From positions 124,001 to 188,000 of the forward strand of contig CALMXZ010000003.1 in the NCBI GenBank assembly GCA_937873495.1: 64,000 nucleotides of DNA. The letters run 5' to 3'. The notes below the pieces were generated by a model, which had not been told where the DNA came from, made no database searches, and was given only the letters and a program-made list of their open reading frames with translations. The translations under genes were made by a program, and so were the position numbers. The stretch comes from an uncultured Trueperaceae bacterium (GTDB lineage Bacteria; Deinococcota; Deinococci; Deinococcales; Trueperaceae). Below, piece by piece: positions 25,475 through 37,713 of the stretch (its first letter is position 1; the number at the start of each line of letters is the position of its first letter).

Positions 25475-25858
25475 CTAGCGCTTGCGCGGGAAGTCGCGGG
25501 CGTCATCGACGTCCTCCTGGACCAGCCGGTCCTCGCCGGCGAGCGACTCGACGTGATGCCGGAGCTCGTGCGTCACCGTTTCCCACGCCTCGTCCTCCCA
25601 GTCGAAGTCGGGGTCGTCCTCCGCGATGGCCACGAACGAGCCGTAGTAGATGACGACCTGACGGCCGAGCCCCTCGCCGGCTCCGAGGAAGTCGGGCGAA
25701 CCGGGGTCGAGGTACTCACCCATGCGGTAGACGTCCTCGAACTCCGGTTCCAACCGGGCCTCGGGCAGGACGTGAACGCCCCCGAGGCCCCGCATGAACT
25801 CCTCGGGTATCTCGTCGACCAGCTCGGCGATGAGGGACCTGAACCGCTCGAACGTCAC
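25475..25858 (-). CDS. Small zincin-like metallopeptidase domain protein
   Basis: 127 residues resembling the minimal zincin family PF06262 (DUF1025). Its metal motif is THELRHHVE (HExxH) near residue 98, after IYYGSFVAIAEDDPDF and ETV. The following acidic segment (EDRLVQED) may supply the third ligand, as the DER of the family does. The start is placed at GTG 25858 because AGGAGG (25866-25871) lies a normal distance upstream; GTG 25864 would almost touch it. Family members are often unassigned peptidases. It lies 18 nt behind the Gfo/Idh gene on the same strand. Confidence 0.82.
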   Translation of the reverse strand: MTFERFRSLIAELVDEIPEEFMRGLGGVHVLPEARLEPEFEDVYRMGEYLDPGSPDFLGAGEGLGRQVVIYYGSFVAIAEDDPDFDWEDEAWETVTHELRHHVESLAGEDRLVQEDVDDARDFPRKR

Positions 25859-25876
25859 GCGCACCCTCCTACGGGC

Positions 25877-26884
25877 CTACAGCGTTACGGGGGCGTTGGT
25901 GGCGGCGCTCTCGTAGGCCGTCAGGATGATCCTGACTGCCTCGCGGCCGTCGACGCCGCTGCAGACCACCGGTCCCTCGCCGCGCACGGCGTCGATGAAC
26001 GCCATGACGTGCCTGGTGTGCGACGAGGCGCCGGTGAACTCGTAGGTCGTGACGTCGGTCTCGTCCCAGTTCGTGCCCGGCGAGGCGCGGTAGGCGTGCC
26101 TCAGGTTCTGGGGCCCGTAGCGGTTCGTGCACTCCAGCGCGCCGTGCGTGCCGTAGACCCAGAACCCTTCCTCCCAGCCCGTGGCCGTCCAGGCCGCCTC
26201 TATGACGCCGAGCGAGCCGTCGGCGTAGCGCATGCTCACGTGCGCCGTGTCCTCGACCTCCACGGGGTACTGGAGGGTCCCTAGCCGGGCGTACACCTCG
26301 CTCACGGAGCCGCCGAAGAACCTGGCCAGGTCGGCGAGGTGGCACCCGTTGTCGAGGAGCGTGCCGCCGCCCGCCGAGGCGCGGGTCCTGAACGAGGGGC
26401 GCACGCCTTGGCCGCCCCAGTCGTGGGCCTGCCGCAGGCGGACGTGCGTGACCTTGCCGATCGCGCCGGCCTTGATGAGATCGCTGGCCTTGCGGCCCGG
26501 ACCGCTCGAGCGGAGTTGGTGCCCGACCATGAGCACGACCCCGGCCGCGTCGCAAGCGGCGATCATCTCGTCGGCCAACCGCAGGTCGAGGGCCATGGGC
26601 TTCTCGACGAGCACGTGCACGCCCGCCTCGGCCGCGAGCAGGGTCGCTGGATGATGCACGGCCGTCGGCGCCGCGATGCTGACGACGTCGAAGCCACCCG
26701 CCGCGAAGAGCGCCGCGGCGTCGAGGTAGGTGCGCTCGACGCCCCAGGCGCGCGCCTTGGCGGCCAGCGCCTCCGGCACCGCGTCGCAGAGGGCGACGAC
26801 CTCGACGCCGGCCGCCTGGTAGCCCGCGAAGTGGTTGGTCGAGATGCCGCCCGTGCCGAGGATGGCGGCCCGCAGCTTCCTCAC
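25877..26884 (-). CDS. Gfo/Idh/MocA family oxidoreductase
   Basis: 335 residues. The N-terminal Rossmann domain begins [19 protein letters not shown] and includes [32 protein letters not shown], whose EKP holds the catalytic-site lysine. The C-terminal alpha/beta domain carries [13 protein letters not shown], with conserved Asp/His near the active site. It is an NAD(P)-dependent sugar or cyclitol dehydrogenase of unknown substrate. GTG 26884 overlaps the ThuA stop as GTGA; the frame stays open upstream through the ThuA gene but in shadow. Pairing with ThuA is common in sugar-use clusters. Confidence 0.9.
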   Translation of the reverse strand: MRKLRAAILGTGGISTNHFAGYQAAGVEVVALCDAVPEALAAKARAWGVERTYLDAAALFAAGGFDVVSIAAPTAVHHPATLLAAEAGVHVLVEKPMALDLRLADEMIAACDAAGVVLMVGHQLRSSGPGRKASDLIKAGAIGKVTHVRLRQAHDWGGQGVRPSFRTRASAGGGTLLDNGCHLADLARFFGGSVSEVYARLGTLQYPVEVEDTAHVSMRYADGSLGVIEAAWTATGWEEGFWVYGTHGALECTNRYGPQNLRHAYRASPGTNWDETDVTTYEFTGASSHTRHVMAFIDAVRGEGPVVCSGVDGREAVRIILTAYESAATNAPVTL

Positions 26885-27654
26885 TTGTCGGTCGCGGTGG
26901 CGGTGAGGCCGAGGATGTGCTCCTTGCCGGGGTTGGGCACCGGCTCGATGGCCGGCGTCTCCGGGCTGCCCCGATCGGGCCGCCTCACCTTGGCGGCGGC
27001 GTAGGCCGCCGCGTTGGCGAGGACGCGCTGCACGTTCGCGTCGTAGTAGGTGGGGTAGGTCTCGTGGCCCGGCCGGAAGTAGACGACCGTGCCGTGACCG
27101 CGCCGCCACGCCGCGAGGCTCCTGAACACCTCGCCCCCCTGGAACCAGGAGATCATCAGGAGCTCGTCGGGGTCGGGGACGTCGAAGCGCTCGCCGTACA
27201 TCTCCTCGCGGGGGAGTTCGAAGTAGTCGGGCACGCCATGCAGCAGCGGGTGGCCGGGCTGCAGGTTCCAGAGGCGCTCCTTCTCGTCGGCCTCCCGCCA
27301 CTTCAGCGACGCGGTGGTGCCGAGCATGCGCCTGAACGGCTTCGAGTAGTGGCCCGAGTGCAGGACGACGAGCCCCATGCCTGCCAGCACGGCGCTTTGA
27401 ACCCTGTCGACGACGGCGTCGTCGACCTGGTCGTGCGCCTTGTGGCCCCACCAGAACAGGACGTCGGTGCCGTCGATGACCTCCTGCGTCAGCCCGTGCT
27501 CCGGCTCGCGCAGCGTGGCGTAGCCGACCACGGCGTCCGGATGGGAGCGCTGCACCGCCGCGCCGATGGCCGCGTGGATCCCGTCCGGGTAGATCTCGCG
27601 CACGACGTCGCTCTCGCGCTCGTGCAAGAACTCGTTGAAGACCGTTACCCGCAT
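26881..27654 (-). CDS. ThuA domain protein (trehalose-utilisation type)
   Basis: 257 residues with a class I glutamine-amidotransferase-like ThuA fold: an N-terminal [10 protein letters not shown] strand, [27 protein letters not shown], and a C-terminal [20 protein letters not shown] that is highly conserved in ThuA proteins. Rhizobial ThuA acts in trehalose catabolism with the oxidoreductase ThuB; here the Gfo/Idh gene follows with a 4-nt overlap, matching that pairing. Sugar specificity is inferred only. No sugar transporter is adjacent. Confidence 0.9.
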   Translation of the reverse strand: MRVTVFNEFLHERESDVVREIYPDGIHAAIGAAVQRSHPDAVVGYATLREPEHGLTQEVIDGTDVLFWWGHKAHDQVDDAVVDRVQSAVLAGMGLVVLHSGHYSKPFRRMLGTTASLKWREADEKERLWNLQPGHPLLHGVPDYFELPREEMYGERFDVPDPDELLMISWFQGGEVFRSLAAWRRGHGTVVYFRPGHETYPTYYDANVQRVLANAAAYAAAKVRRPDRGSPETPAIEPVPNPGKEHILGLTATATDK

Positions 27655-27685
27655 GCTTGCCTTCCCTCCCGGGGGCGCCGCCCGT

Positions 27686-29377
<1,692 letters not shown>

Positions 29378-29459
29378 GGTGGGCTCCTTACGCTCGGCGC
29401 ATCATATAACCGTCGCGCCCGGCGGGCTTATCTGTGAGGGACGGGTGTAGCATGCCCGG

Positions 29460-29897
29460 ATGGGGAGCACCAACTACTTCGAGACGTTCATAACGGTAGC
29501 CGACGACTGCCCGGCGCAAGTCGGCACGGTGCCGCCCGAGCGCGGTGAGCAGCCGTCTGTCGCGCTGCGCAGCTACCGCATGATCGCCGGCGCCCCGTAC
29601 CGCCACACCTCCGACGACGTCATCTTCGGGGTGACCGCCGACAGGCAGGGCATCCCGAAGGCCGAGCGGCCCGCCGCCAGAGCCGCCTTCTTCGCCAAGC
29701 CCCAGGCCTGCTTGCGGGCCTCGGACCTGGGCAGGCGCTACGGCTGGGGGATCCACTCCGATGCGCACGGGCGCGTCGCCCTCTACGGCGTCGAGACCGA
29801 GGAGTACCGCAGGTTGGCCGCCGGCGAGTCTTTGGCGGGCGAAGCGGGCGCGGTGACCGTGATCACCAGGGCTATGCGGTCCAAGCGCGCCCGCTAG
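29460..29897 (+). CDS. DUF6157 family protein
   Basis: 145 residues matching the DUF6157 pattern: NYFETFITVADDCPAQVGTVPP at the start, YRHTSDDVIFGV in the middle, and SDLGRRYGWGIHSDAHGRVALYGVETEEY near residue 95. Members are small soluble proteins of unknown function. TAGCAT (29448-29453) lies 6 nt before ATG 29460, so translation is probably leaderless. It is divergent from ilvD and convergent with leuB, 16 bp apart, so it does not belong to the branched-chain operon. Confidence 0.87.
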   Translation: MGSTNYFETFITVADDCPAQVGTVPPERGEQPSVALRSYRMIAGAPYRHTSDDVIFGVTADRQGIPKAERPAARAAFFAKPQACLRASDLGRRYGWGIHSDAHGRVALYGVETEEYRRLAAGESLAGEAGAVTVITRAMRSKRAR

Positions 29898-29913
29898 GCG
29901 CACGCGAGCGGGG

Positions 29914-30968
<1,055 letters not shown>

Positions 30969-30972
<4 letters not shown>

Positions 30973-31589
30973 GCCCGTTCTTCCGTCCCTCTCCTCGGGT
31001 GGCCGCGCTCGGCGGCCAACGCCTTCACGCGTTCGACGCCCTCGAGGAGCTCGCCGATCGGGTCCCAGTAACCGGTCAGGAGCGCCTCGCGGGCCGTGTC
31101 GCGGACGCTGGCCGGGTAGGTCTTGCCGCCGGCCCGCACTTCCTGCGCCGCGACGTCGATGACGACCTCGACGCTCGGGTCACGCTCGCTGAGCTCGGCC
31201 AGCTCCTGGCGGCCGGCCTCGTCGACGACCGCGCATACGAGGCCAAGCGTCGTGCAGTTGCCGAAGAAGATCTCGGCGAACGAGCCGGCGACGATCCCCC
31301 TGAATCCGGCGCGCATGATCGACTGCGGGGCGTGCTCGCGGCTCGAGCCGCAACCGAAGTTGTCGCCCGTCACGATGATGCCCGCGCCCGCTCTGCGCGG
31401 GTCGTCGAGAGGGTGGCTCTTGCTGTTGCCGTCCTGGTCGAAGCGCTCGTCGAAGAAGAGCCCCTCGCCCATGGTCTCGAACGTCACGGCCTTGAGGTAA
31501 CGCGCCGGGATGATGCGGTCGGTGTCGATGTCGTTGGCCATGATGGGCACGGCGGTGCCGCGGGCCTCGGTAACGGGGGTGAGCGCCAT
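30969..31589 (-). CDS. leuD: 3-isopropylmalate dehydratase small subunit
   Basis: 206 residues, full-length LeuD of the enterobacterial/IPMI-small type. It has NDIDTDRIIPARYLK, the conserved GDNFGCGSSREHAPQ loop that completes the active site of LeuC, and IVAGSFAEIFFGNC. The complex isomerises 2- to 3-isopropylmalate. The ATG is 1 nt beyond the leuC stop and the end overlaps leuB, so expression is tightly coupled. Confidence 0.95.
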
Positions 31590-31590
31590 G

Positions 31591-33018
<1,428 letters not shown>

Positions 33019-33050
33019 GCTTCCCGTTCCTTCTCTAGGCCCGCTCACGT

Positions 33051-33084
33051 GAGAAGACCCCCGGCCGCGGGTGGGCCGGGGGTC
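33051..33084 (-). terminator. Attenuator-like terminator in the leuC leader
   Basis: An 11-bp perfect stem, GACCCCCGGCC / GGCCGGGGGTC, with a 7-nt loop is followed by TTCTC on the minus strand. It ends ~32 nt before the leuC start. The segment GGGCCG (33118-33123) upstream can pair either with 33108-33113 to make its own hairpin (33107-33124) or with 33073-33078 in the 5' arm of the terminator, so mutually exclusive folds are possible. Confidence 0.7.
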
Positions 33085-33138
33085 GTGATGCGCTCGTGTT
33101 CTTGCGAGGGCCGGGTTCGGCCCTTACGAAGCTGCGGC

Positions 33139-33240
33139 TCACGCCTCCCGCTCGGCTAGCCATACGACCGACCGCCACTGGACGAATGCCAAGCGCCGTC
33201 TGGTGCGGGAGACCCTGCCGCCGGTCGTGCTAGCCGTCAT
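33139..33240 (-). CDS. Predicted leader peptide of the leuCDB operon
   Basis: A 33-codon frame begins with ATG 33240, 7 nt after the TATACT box, so it would be translated as a leaderless ORF. The peptide is Arg-rich in its first half (RTRRR) and ends VVWLAEREA. Branched-chain codons include GTC, GTA and the rare CTA close together (codons 25-28). The stop lies 15 nt before the first of two hairpins. Position, promoter and downstream terminator suggest a transcription-attenuation leader. The codon bias toward leucine is modest, so the sensed signal is uncertain. Confidence 0.6.
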   Translation of the reverse strand: MTASTTGGRVSRTRRRLAFVQWRSVVWLAEREA

Positions 33241-33247
33241 GCGGCGA

Positions 33248-33276
33248 AGTATAAGAGCGGCGGCGGTGGGCGTCAA
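33248..33276 (-). promoter_or_regulatory. Promoter of the leuCDB leader
   Basis: TTGACG (33271-33276) and TATACT (33248-33253) on the minus strand are separated by exactly 17 nt, close to the housekeeping consensus. The -35 box overlaps the pilT stop codon. Confidence 0.82.
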
Positions 33277-34463
33277 CGCGTCGACCGCCCCAACGGCGGC
33301 GTGCCGCGCCGGGGCGGGGTGGGGGCCTGGGCCGGCCGCGCCTGCTCGGGGACCGTCGCCCCCTGCGCCTGCCCGCCCGTGTCGACGAGGCGCTCGAACT
33401 CCTTGGCGTCCACCGCGCGCGAGGAGCCGATCTCGAAGGAGATGGCCTTGCGCAAGTGGAGCTCGGCGAGGCTGGCGTCCATCGTGATCATGCCGAGAGC
33501 GCCGCCCATCTGGATCTGGGCGGGGATCTGGTGCGTCTTGCCCTCGCGGATGAGGTTGCGCACGCCCGGCGTGGCGATGAGCAGCTCGTAGGCGAGCACG
33601 CGCCCGTCGCCGCTGGCGCGCGGGATGAGCTGTTGCGTGAGGATGGCCTGCAGGTTGTTGGCGAGCTGCACGCGCACCTGCGCCTGCTGGGCGTCGGGGA
33701 AGACGTCGATGATGCGGTCGATGGCCTCGGCGGCCGTGTTCGTGTGCAGCGTGCCGAGCACGAGGTGGCCGGTCTCGGCGGCCGTCACGGCGGCGCCGAT
33801 CGTCTCGAAGTCGCGCATCTCGCCGACCAGGATGACGTCGGGCGCCTGCCTCAGCACGCTGCGCAGCGCCGCCTGGAAGTTCGCGGTGTCTTCACCCACC
33901 TCGCGCTGGTTGACGATGGACGTCTTGTGCCGGTGGAAGAACTCGATCGGGTCCTCGATGGTGACGATGTGCTTCGAGTACTCGTCGTTGACCAGGTCGA
34001 GCATGGTGGCGAGCGTCGTCGACTTGCCCGAGCCGGTGGGGCCGGTGACGAGCACGAGGCCGCGCGGCAAGCGGGCGATGTCGGCGGCCTCCTGCGGCAG
34101 GCCGAGGTCGGCGAACGTGAGGACCTCTTCCGAGATCGTGCGCATGACGCCGCCGACGGAACCGCGCTGCATGAAGACGTTGACGCGGAAGCGCCCGTGG
34201 CCCGTCAGGCTGAACGAGAAGTCGAGGTCCTTGCGCTCTTCGAAGTTGCGCTGCTTCTTCTCGTCCATCAGCGCGTACATGAGGCGCCGCGTCATCGTGC
34301 CATTCAGGACCTCGTACTCCGTAGGCCGCCACTCACCGTCCAGCCTGAGCATGGGCGGGAGGCCGACGGTGAGGAGCAGGTCGGACGCTCGCCTCTCGAT
34401 GGCGAGCTTGAGCAGGTCGACTATGTCTGCTTGGATCTGGGTCGAACGGATCTGGTCTGCCAT
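33273..34463 (-). CDS. pilT: Type IV pilus retraction ATPase PilT
   Basis: 396 residues. The PilT/VirB11 secretion ATPase has Walker A GPTGSGKSTT near residue 140, an Asp box TIEDPIEFFH, Walker B LVGEMRDFETIGAAVTAAETGHLVLGTLHTNTA, and the PilT C-terminal AIRNLIREGK-type helix (here GVRNLIREGKTHQIP). It powers pilus retraction for twitching and DNA uptake. ATG 34463 has a GAGAGGA site. It lies 23 nt downstream of pilF. The last ~40 residues are a Pro/Gln/Arg-rich tail. Confidence 0.94.
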   Translation of the reverse strand: MADQIRSTQIQADIVDLLKLAIERRASDLLLTVGLPPMLRLDGEWRPTEYEVLNGTMTRRLMYALMDEKKQRNFEERKDLDFSFSLTGHGRFRVNVFMQRGSVGGVMRTISEEVLTFADLGLPQEAADIARLPRGLVLVTGPTGSGKSTTLATMLDLVNDEYSKHIVTIEDPIEFFHRHKTSIVNQREVGEDTANFQAALRSVLRQAPDVILVGEMRDFETIGAAVTAAETGHLVLGTLHTNTAAEAIDRIIDVFPDAQQAQVRVQLANNLQAILTQQLIPRASGDGRVLAYELLIATPGVRNLIREGKTHQIPAQIQMGGALGMITMDASLAELHLRKAISFEIGSSRAVDAKEFERLVDTGGQAQGATVPEQARPAQAPTPPRRGTPPLGRSTR

Positions 34464-34486
34464 GCCTGGTCCTCTCGCGTCGCGCG

Positions 34487-37150
34487 CTACTCGGCCGTGC
34501 GCGCGAGCACCTCTTCCAGGGTCGTGATGCCCTGGAAGGCCTTGTTGATGCCGTCGTCGCGCAGCGTCTTCATGCCGCGCTTCACGGCCAGGTCGCGCAG
34601 CTCGATGGAGGAGGCCTCCTGGACGATGGCCTTCTCGAGCTCCTCGTCCACGACGAGCAACTCGTGGATGGCGTAGCGACCGTTGTAGCCGCTGCCGCCG
34701 CACTTCTCGCAGCCGACGCCGCGGTAGAGCGACTTGCCCGCCATGTCCTTCTCGGAGATGCCGAGGCGGCGCAGCACGTCGGCGTCAGGGCTCGACGCGA
34801 CCTTGCACTCCCGGCATACGCGCCGCACGAGCCGCTGGGCGAGCACGCCGATAAGGGACGCCGAGACGTTGAACGGCTCGATGCCCATCTCCTGCAAGCG
34901 CGTGATGGCGCCGGCCGAGTCGTTCGTGTGCAAGGTGGCGATCAGGAGGTGGCCGGTGAGGGCGGCTTCCATGGAGATCTTGGCGGTCTCGTGGTCTCGG
35001 ATCTCGCCGACCATGATGATGTCGGGGTCTTGCCGGAGGAACGAGCGGAGCGCCCGCGCGAAGTCGAGGCCCGCCTTGGCGTTCACCTGCGTCTGGTTGA
35101 TGCCGGGGATCTCGTACTCGACCGGGTCCTCGATGGTCGTGACGTTGACCTCGGGGGTGGCGAGCCGCTTGAGGATCGAGAAGGTGGTGAACGACTTACC
35201 CGAGCCGGTCGGACCCGTGATCAGGAACATGCCGTACGGCTTCTGGATCACGTCCGTGAAGCGCTGGTAGTTGTAGTCGGCGAAGCCGAGCTGCTCGATC
35301 TCGGGGATGTCCGACGCCTTGCGCAGGATGCGCATCACCGACTTCTCGCCGTACACGGTCGGAAGGGTGGAGAGGCGGAGGTCGACCTCGAGGTTGCGGT
35401 CCTTGAAGCGCACGCGGCCGTCCTGCGGGAGGCGCCGCTCGGCGATGTTGAGGCCGCCCATGATCTTGATGCGCGAGGCCAGCGCGGGGGCCGTCACCTT
35501 GGGCATCGTCATGTACTCGCGCAGCGTGCCGTCCTTGCGGACGCGCACGATGACCTTGTCGGGGCGCGGCTCGATGTGGATGTCGGAGATGTCGTTGAGG
35601 ACGGACTCGCGGATGATGTTGTTGACGACCTTGACGAGCGCGTTGTCGTCGATGGCGCTCGTGTCGTCCTCTTCGGAGGCGGAGGAGACCCCGACCTCCT
35701 CGACGACCGCCTTCGCGAGTTCCTCCATGTCGGCGCCCTCGCGGTAGAAGCGGTTGAGCATGCGCGTGAGCGACTCTTCCGTCGCCACGGCCGGGCGGAT
35801 CTCGCGGCCCGTAATCAGGTGGATGTCGTCGAGCGCGAAGACGTGGCGCGGGTCCTTCATGGCGACGACGAGGACGTCGCCCTCGAGGCGCACGGGCATG
35901 GCGGCGTAGCGCCTGGCCGTCGGTTCCGGCACCAGGCTCACGGCGTACGGGTCGATGCGCGCGTTGTCCTCGATGAACTCGAAGCCGAGCTGCATGGCGA
36001 GGCTGCGCGCCAGCATGTCCGGGCTGATCTTGCCGGACTGCACGAGCGTGTCCTCGAGCCGACCGCCGCCGGAGCGCTGCTTGTTGAGCGCCTCCTCGAC
36101 GTCTGACTGCGTGACGTAGCCGAGGTCGACGAGGATCTCGCCCAAGGGCTTGATCCGGCCGAGCTTCGCCTGCTCCTCCAAGGCCCGGCGGAGCTGCTCG
36201 CGCTTGAGGCGCTTGCTCTGCAGCAGCGTCTCGCCGAGCCGGCCCTGGTCCTGGGCGTACATCTCGTCGATGCGCGCCGCGACGGCGGGTCCGGTGGCGG
36301 CCACGAAGGTGACGTCGCCGGAGACGATCGACTCGATGTCAGCCATGCGCCGGGGGTCGGAGAGGGCGACGACGAGCGTGCCGCCGTCGAACTTGTACGG
36401 CACGGCGGAGAACTGGACGGCGTCGAGGCGCAGGAGCTTGGTGGCCAGGCGCTCGTCCGGCGGCTCGCCCGCGAGGTCCGTCACGAACGGGATGCCGTGC
36501 TGCTCGGCCAACAGCGCGGTGAGGTGCTCTTCGCTCAGGTGCCCGCGGCTCACCAGGATGCGCCCGAGGAGGCCGCCGGTCCGCTGTTGCTCCTCGATGG
36601 CCTCGGCGAGCTGGGCGGCGGTCAGGAAGCCGCCGTTGACGGCCAGGTTGCCGAGCCGCATGGCGGGGTCGACCTCGATGTCGACCGGCGGCTCGAGCCC
36701 GAGTTCCGGGTAGTAGGTCGCCAGCGCCCAGAGCATCTCTTTCTGCAGCGCGAGGTAGGGCTCCACCAGGCAGCCGGAGGCGTCCTCGACCTCCTCGATG
36801 GCAAGGGCGTCGAGGGGGTCGACGAACGCGACCCGCAGGCGGTCCTGATCGACGGCGAACGGGATGGCGCGCAGGTCGTTGGCGAGGTCGGCAGGGACCT
36901 TGGCCAGCGCGTCCGCCATGACGTCGACGCGCGGCAGGTGCACGAGGGGGATGCCGATCGACTCCTCGACGGCGCGCGCTATGCGCTGCTCGGACAGTAC
37001 CCCGAGGTTGACCAGGATGTCGGCCAGCCGGCCGCCCACTTCGCCGTGCCGGCCGATGGCTTGCTGCAATGCGTCGTCGGTGACGTAACCGCGCTCGAGG
37101 AGCACGGCCCCGAGCCTCTTGTCACCGATCGAGAGTACTGCCACGCTCAT
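34487..37150 (-). CDS. pilF: Type IV pilus assembly ATPase PilF/PilB with three MshEN domains
   Basis: 887 residues. The N-terminal ~460 residues contain three copies of an MshEN/GspE-N module (LGAVLLERGYVTDDAL, LGRILVSRGHLSEEHL, LGETLLQSKRLKREQL / LGEILVDLGYVTQSDV), as described for Thermus PilF. The ATPase core follows: GPTGSGKSFTTFS near residue 645, TIEDPVEYEIPG, LRQDPDIIMVGEIRDHETA, then a four-cysteine zinc site (CRECK...CEKC, ~780-820). It drives pilus extension; MshEN modules bind c-di-GMP in relatives. ATG 37150 overlaps the upstream phosphatase stop as ATGA and has GGGAGAG. Confidence 0.95.
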   Translation of the reverse strand: MSVAVLSIGDKRLGAVLLERGYVTDDALQQAIGRHGEVGGRLADILVNLGVLSEQRIARAVEESIGIPLVHLPRVDVMADALAKVPADLANDLRAIPFAVDQDRLRVAFVDPLDALAIEEVEDASGCLVEPYLALQKEMLWALATYYPELGLEPPVDIEVDPAMRLGNLAVNGGFLTAAQLAEAIEEQQRTGGLLGRILVSRGHLSEEHLTALLAEQHGIPFVTDLAGEPPDERLATKLLRLDAVQFSAVPYKFDGGTLVVALSDPRRMADIESIVSGDVTFVAATGPAVAARIDEMYAQDQGRLGETLLQSKRLKREQLRRALEEQAKLGRIKPLGEILVDLGYVTQSDVEEALNKQRSGGGRLEDTLVQSGKISPDMLARSLAMQLGFEFIEDNARIDPYAVSLVPEPTARRYAAMPVRLEGDVLVVAMKDPRHVFALDDIHLITGREIRPAVATEESLTRMLNRFYREGADMEELAKAVVEEVGVSSASEEDDTSAIDDNALVKVVNNIIRESVLNDISDIHIEPRPDKVIVRVRKDGTLREYMTMPKVTAPALASRIKIMGGLNIAERRLPQDGRVRFKDRNLEVDLRLSTLPTVYGEKSVMRILRKASDIPEIEQLGFADYNYQRFTDVIQKPYGMFLITGPTGSGKSFTTFSILKRLATPEVNVTTIEDPVEYEIPGINQTQVNAKAGLDFARALRSFLRQDPDIIMVGEIRDHETAKISMEAALTGHLLIATLHTNDSAGAITRLQEMGIEPFNVSASLIGVLAQRLVRRVCRECKVASSPDADVLRRLGISEKDMAGKSLYRGVGCEKCGGSGYNGRYAIHELLVVDEELEKAIVQEASSIELRDLAVKRGMKTLRDDGINKAFQGITTLEEVLARTAE

Positions 37151-37626
37151 CTCTCCCTAAGCACCCATCTTTCCAGTAACCGCGCCAGGCGCGTATGAGG
37201 AAGCTTACCCGGCGACAACGGGGTGACGAGGACCGCGGTGAGACCGGCGCGTTTGGCACCGAGGACGTCGGTGAACAGCTGGTCGCCGAGCATCGCCACG
37301 CGCTCGCGCGGTACCCCGCCGAGGAGGCCAAGGCCCCGCCTGAACGCGTGGGCGAAGGGTTTACCCGCCATGGCCACCGCCGGCACGCCGGCCTGGGCCG
37401 CGACGGAGGCCACCCTGTCCTTTTCGCCGTTCGAGAGGATAGCCACTCTCACCCCTGCCGCTCGCAGGCTGCCGAACCAGGCGTAGACCTCTTCGTCGAC
37501 CCGTTCGGCACGCGCAGCGAGCAAGGTATCGTCCAAGTCGACCAGCAGTCCTTGTAGGCCGCGCGCTGCCAGCCACTGCGGCGTCACCTCGTGGACCGAG
37601 GCGACACGGGCGTCCGGTTGGAGCAC
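37147..37626 (-). CDS. YqeG-family HAD phosphatase
   Basis: 159 residues. HAD motif I is VDLDDTLL, motif II LSNGEKDR, motif III a Lys in AGKPFAHAFRRG and motif IV GDQLFTDVLGAKRAGL. This order and size match the YqeG/HAD-IIIA group of small phosphatases related to PGP phosphatase GEP4, so phosphatidylglycerophosphate is a possible substrate. TAGGCT (37633-37638) lies 6 nt before GTG 37626, pointing to leaderless translation. It heads the pilF-pilT operon through an ATGA overlap, an unusual partner for pilus ATPases. Confidence 0.88.
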   Translation of the reverse strand: MLQPDARVASVHEVTPQWLAARGLQGLLVDLDDTLLAARAERVDEEVYAWFGSLRAAGVRVAILSNGEKDRVASVAAQAGVPAVAMAGKPFAHAFRRGLGLLGGVPRERVAMLGDQLFTDVLGAKRAGLTAVLVTPLSPGKLPHTRLARLLERWVLRER

Positions 37627-37713
37627 TCGCGGAGCCTAGCACGCTGACGGTGAGGCGGCGAGAGTAAGAACTCACGCGCCGAGCGCGACTGGGCCTCGGC
37701 CCACCGCCGAGCG

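Noticed and set aside
26885-27451. Upstream extension of the Gfo/Idh gene inside the ThuA gene
   Set aside because: Low-complexity shadow sequence; GTG 26884 overlaps the ThuA stop and gives the normal N-terminus.
33051-33253. T-box riboswitch upstream of leuC
   Set aside because: No TGGNACCGCG core or stem I specifier pattern on the minus strand; a leader ORF with terminator fits better.
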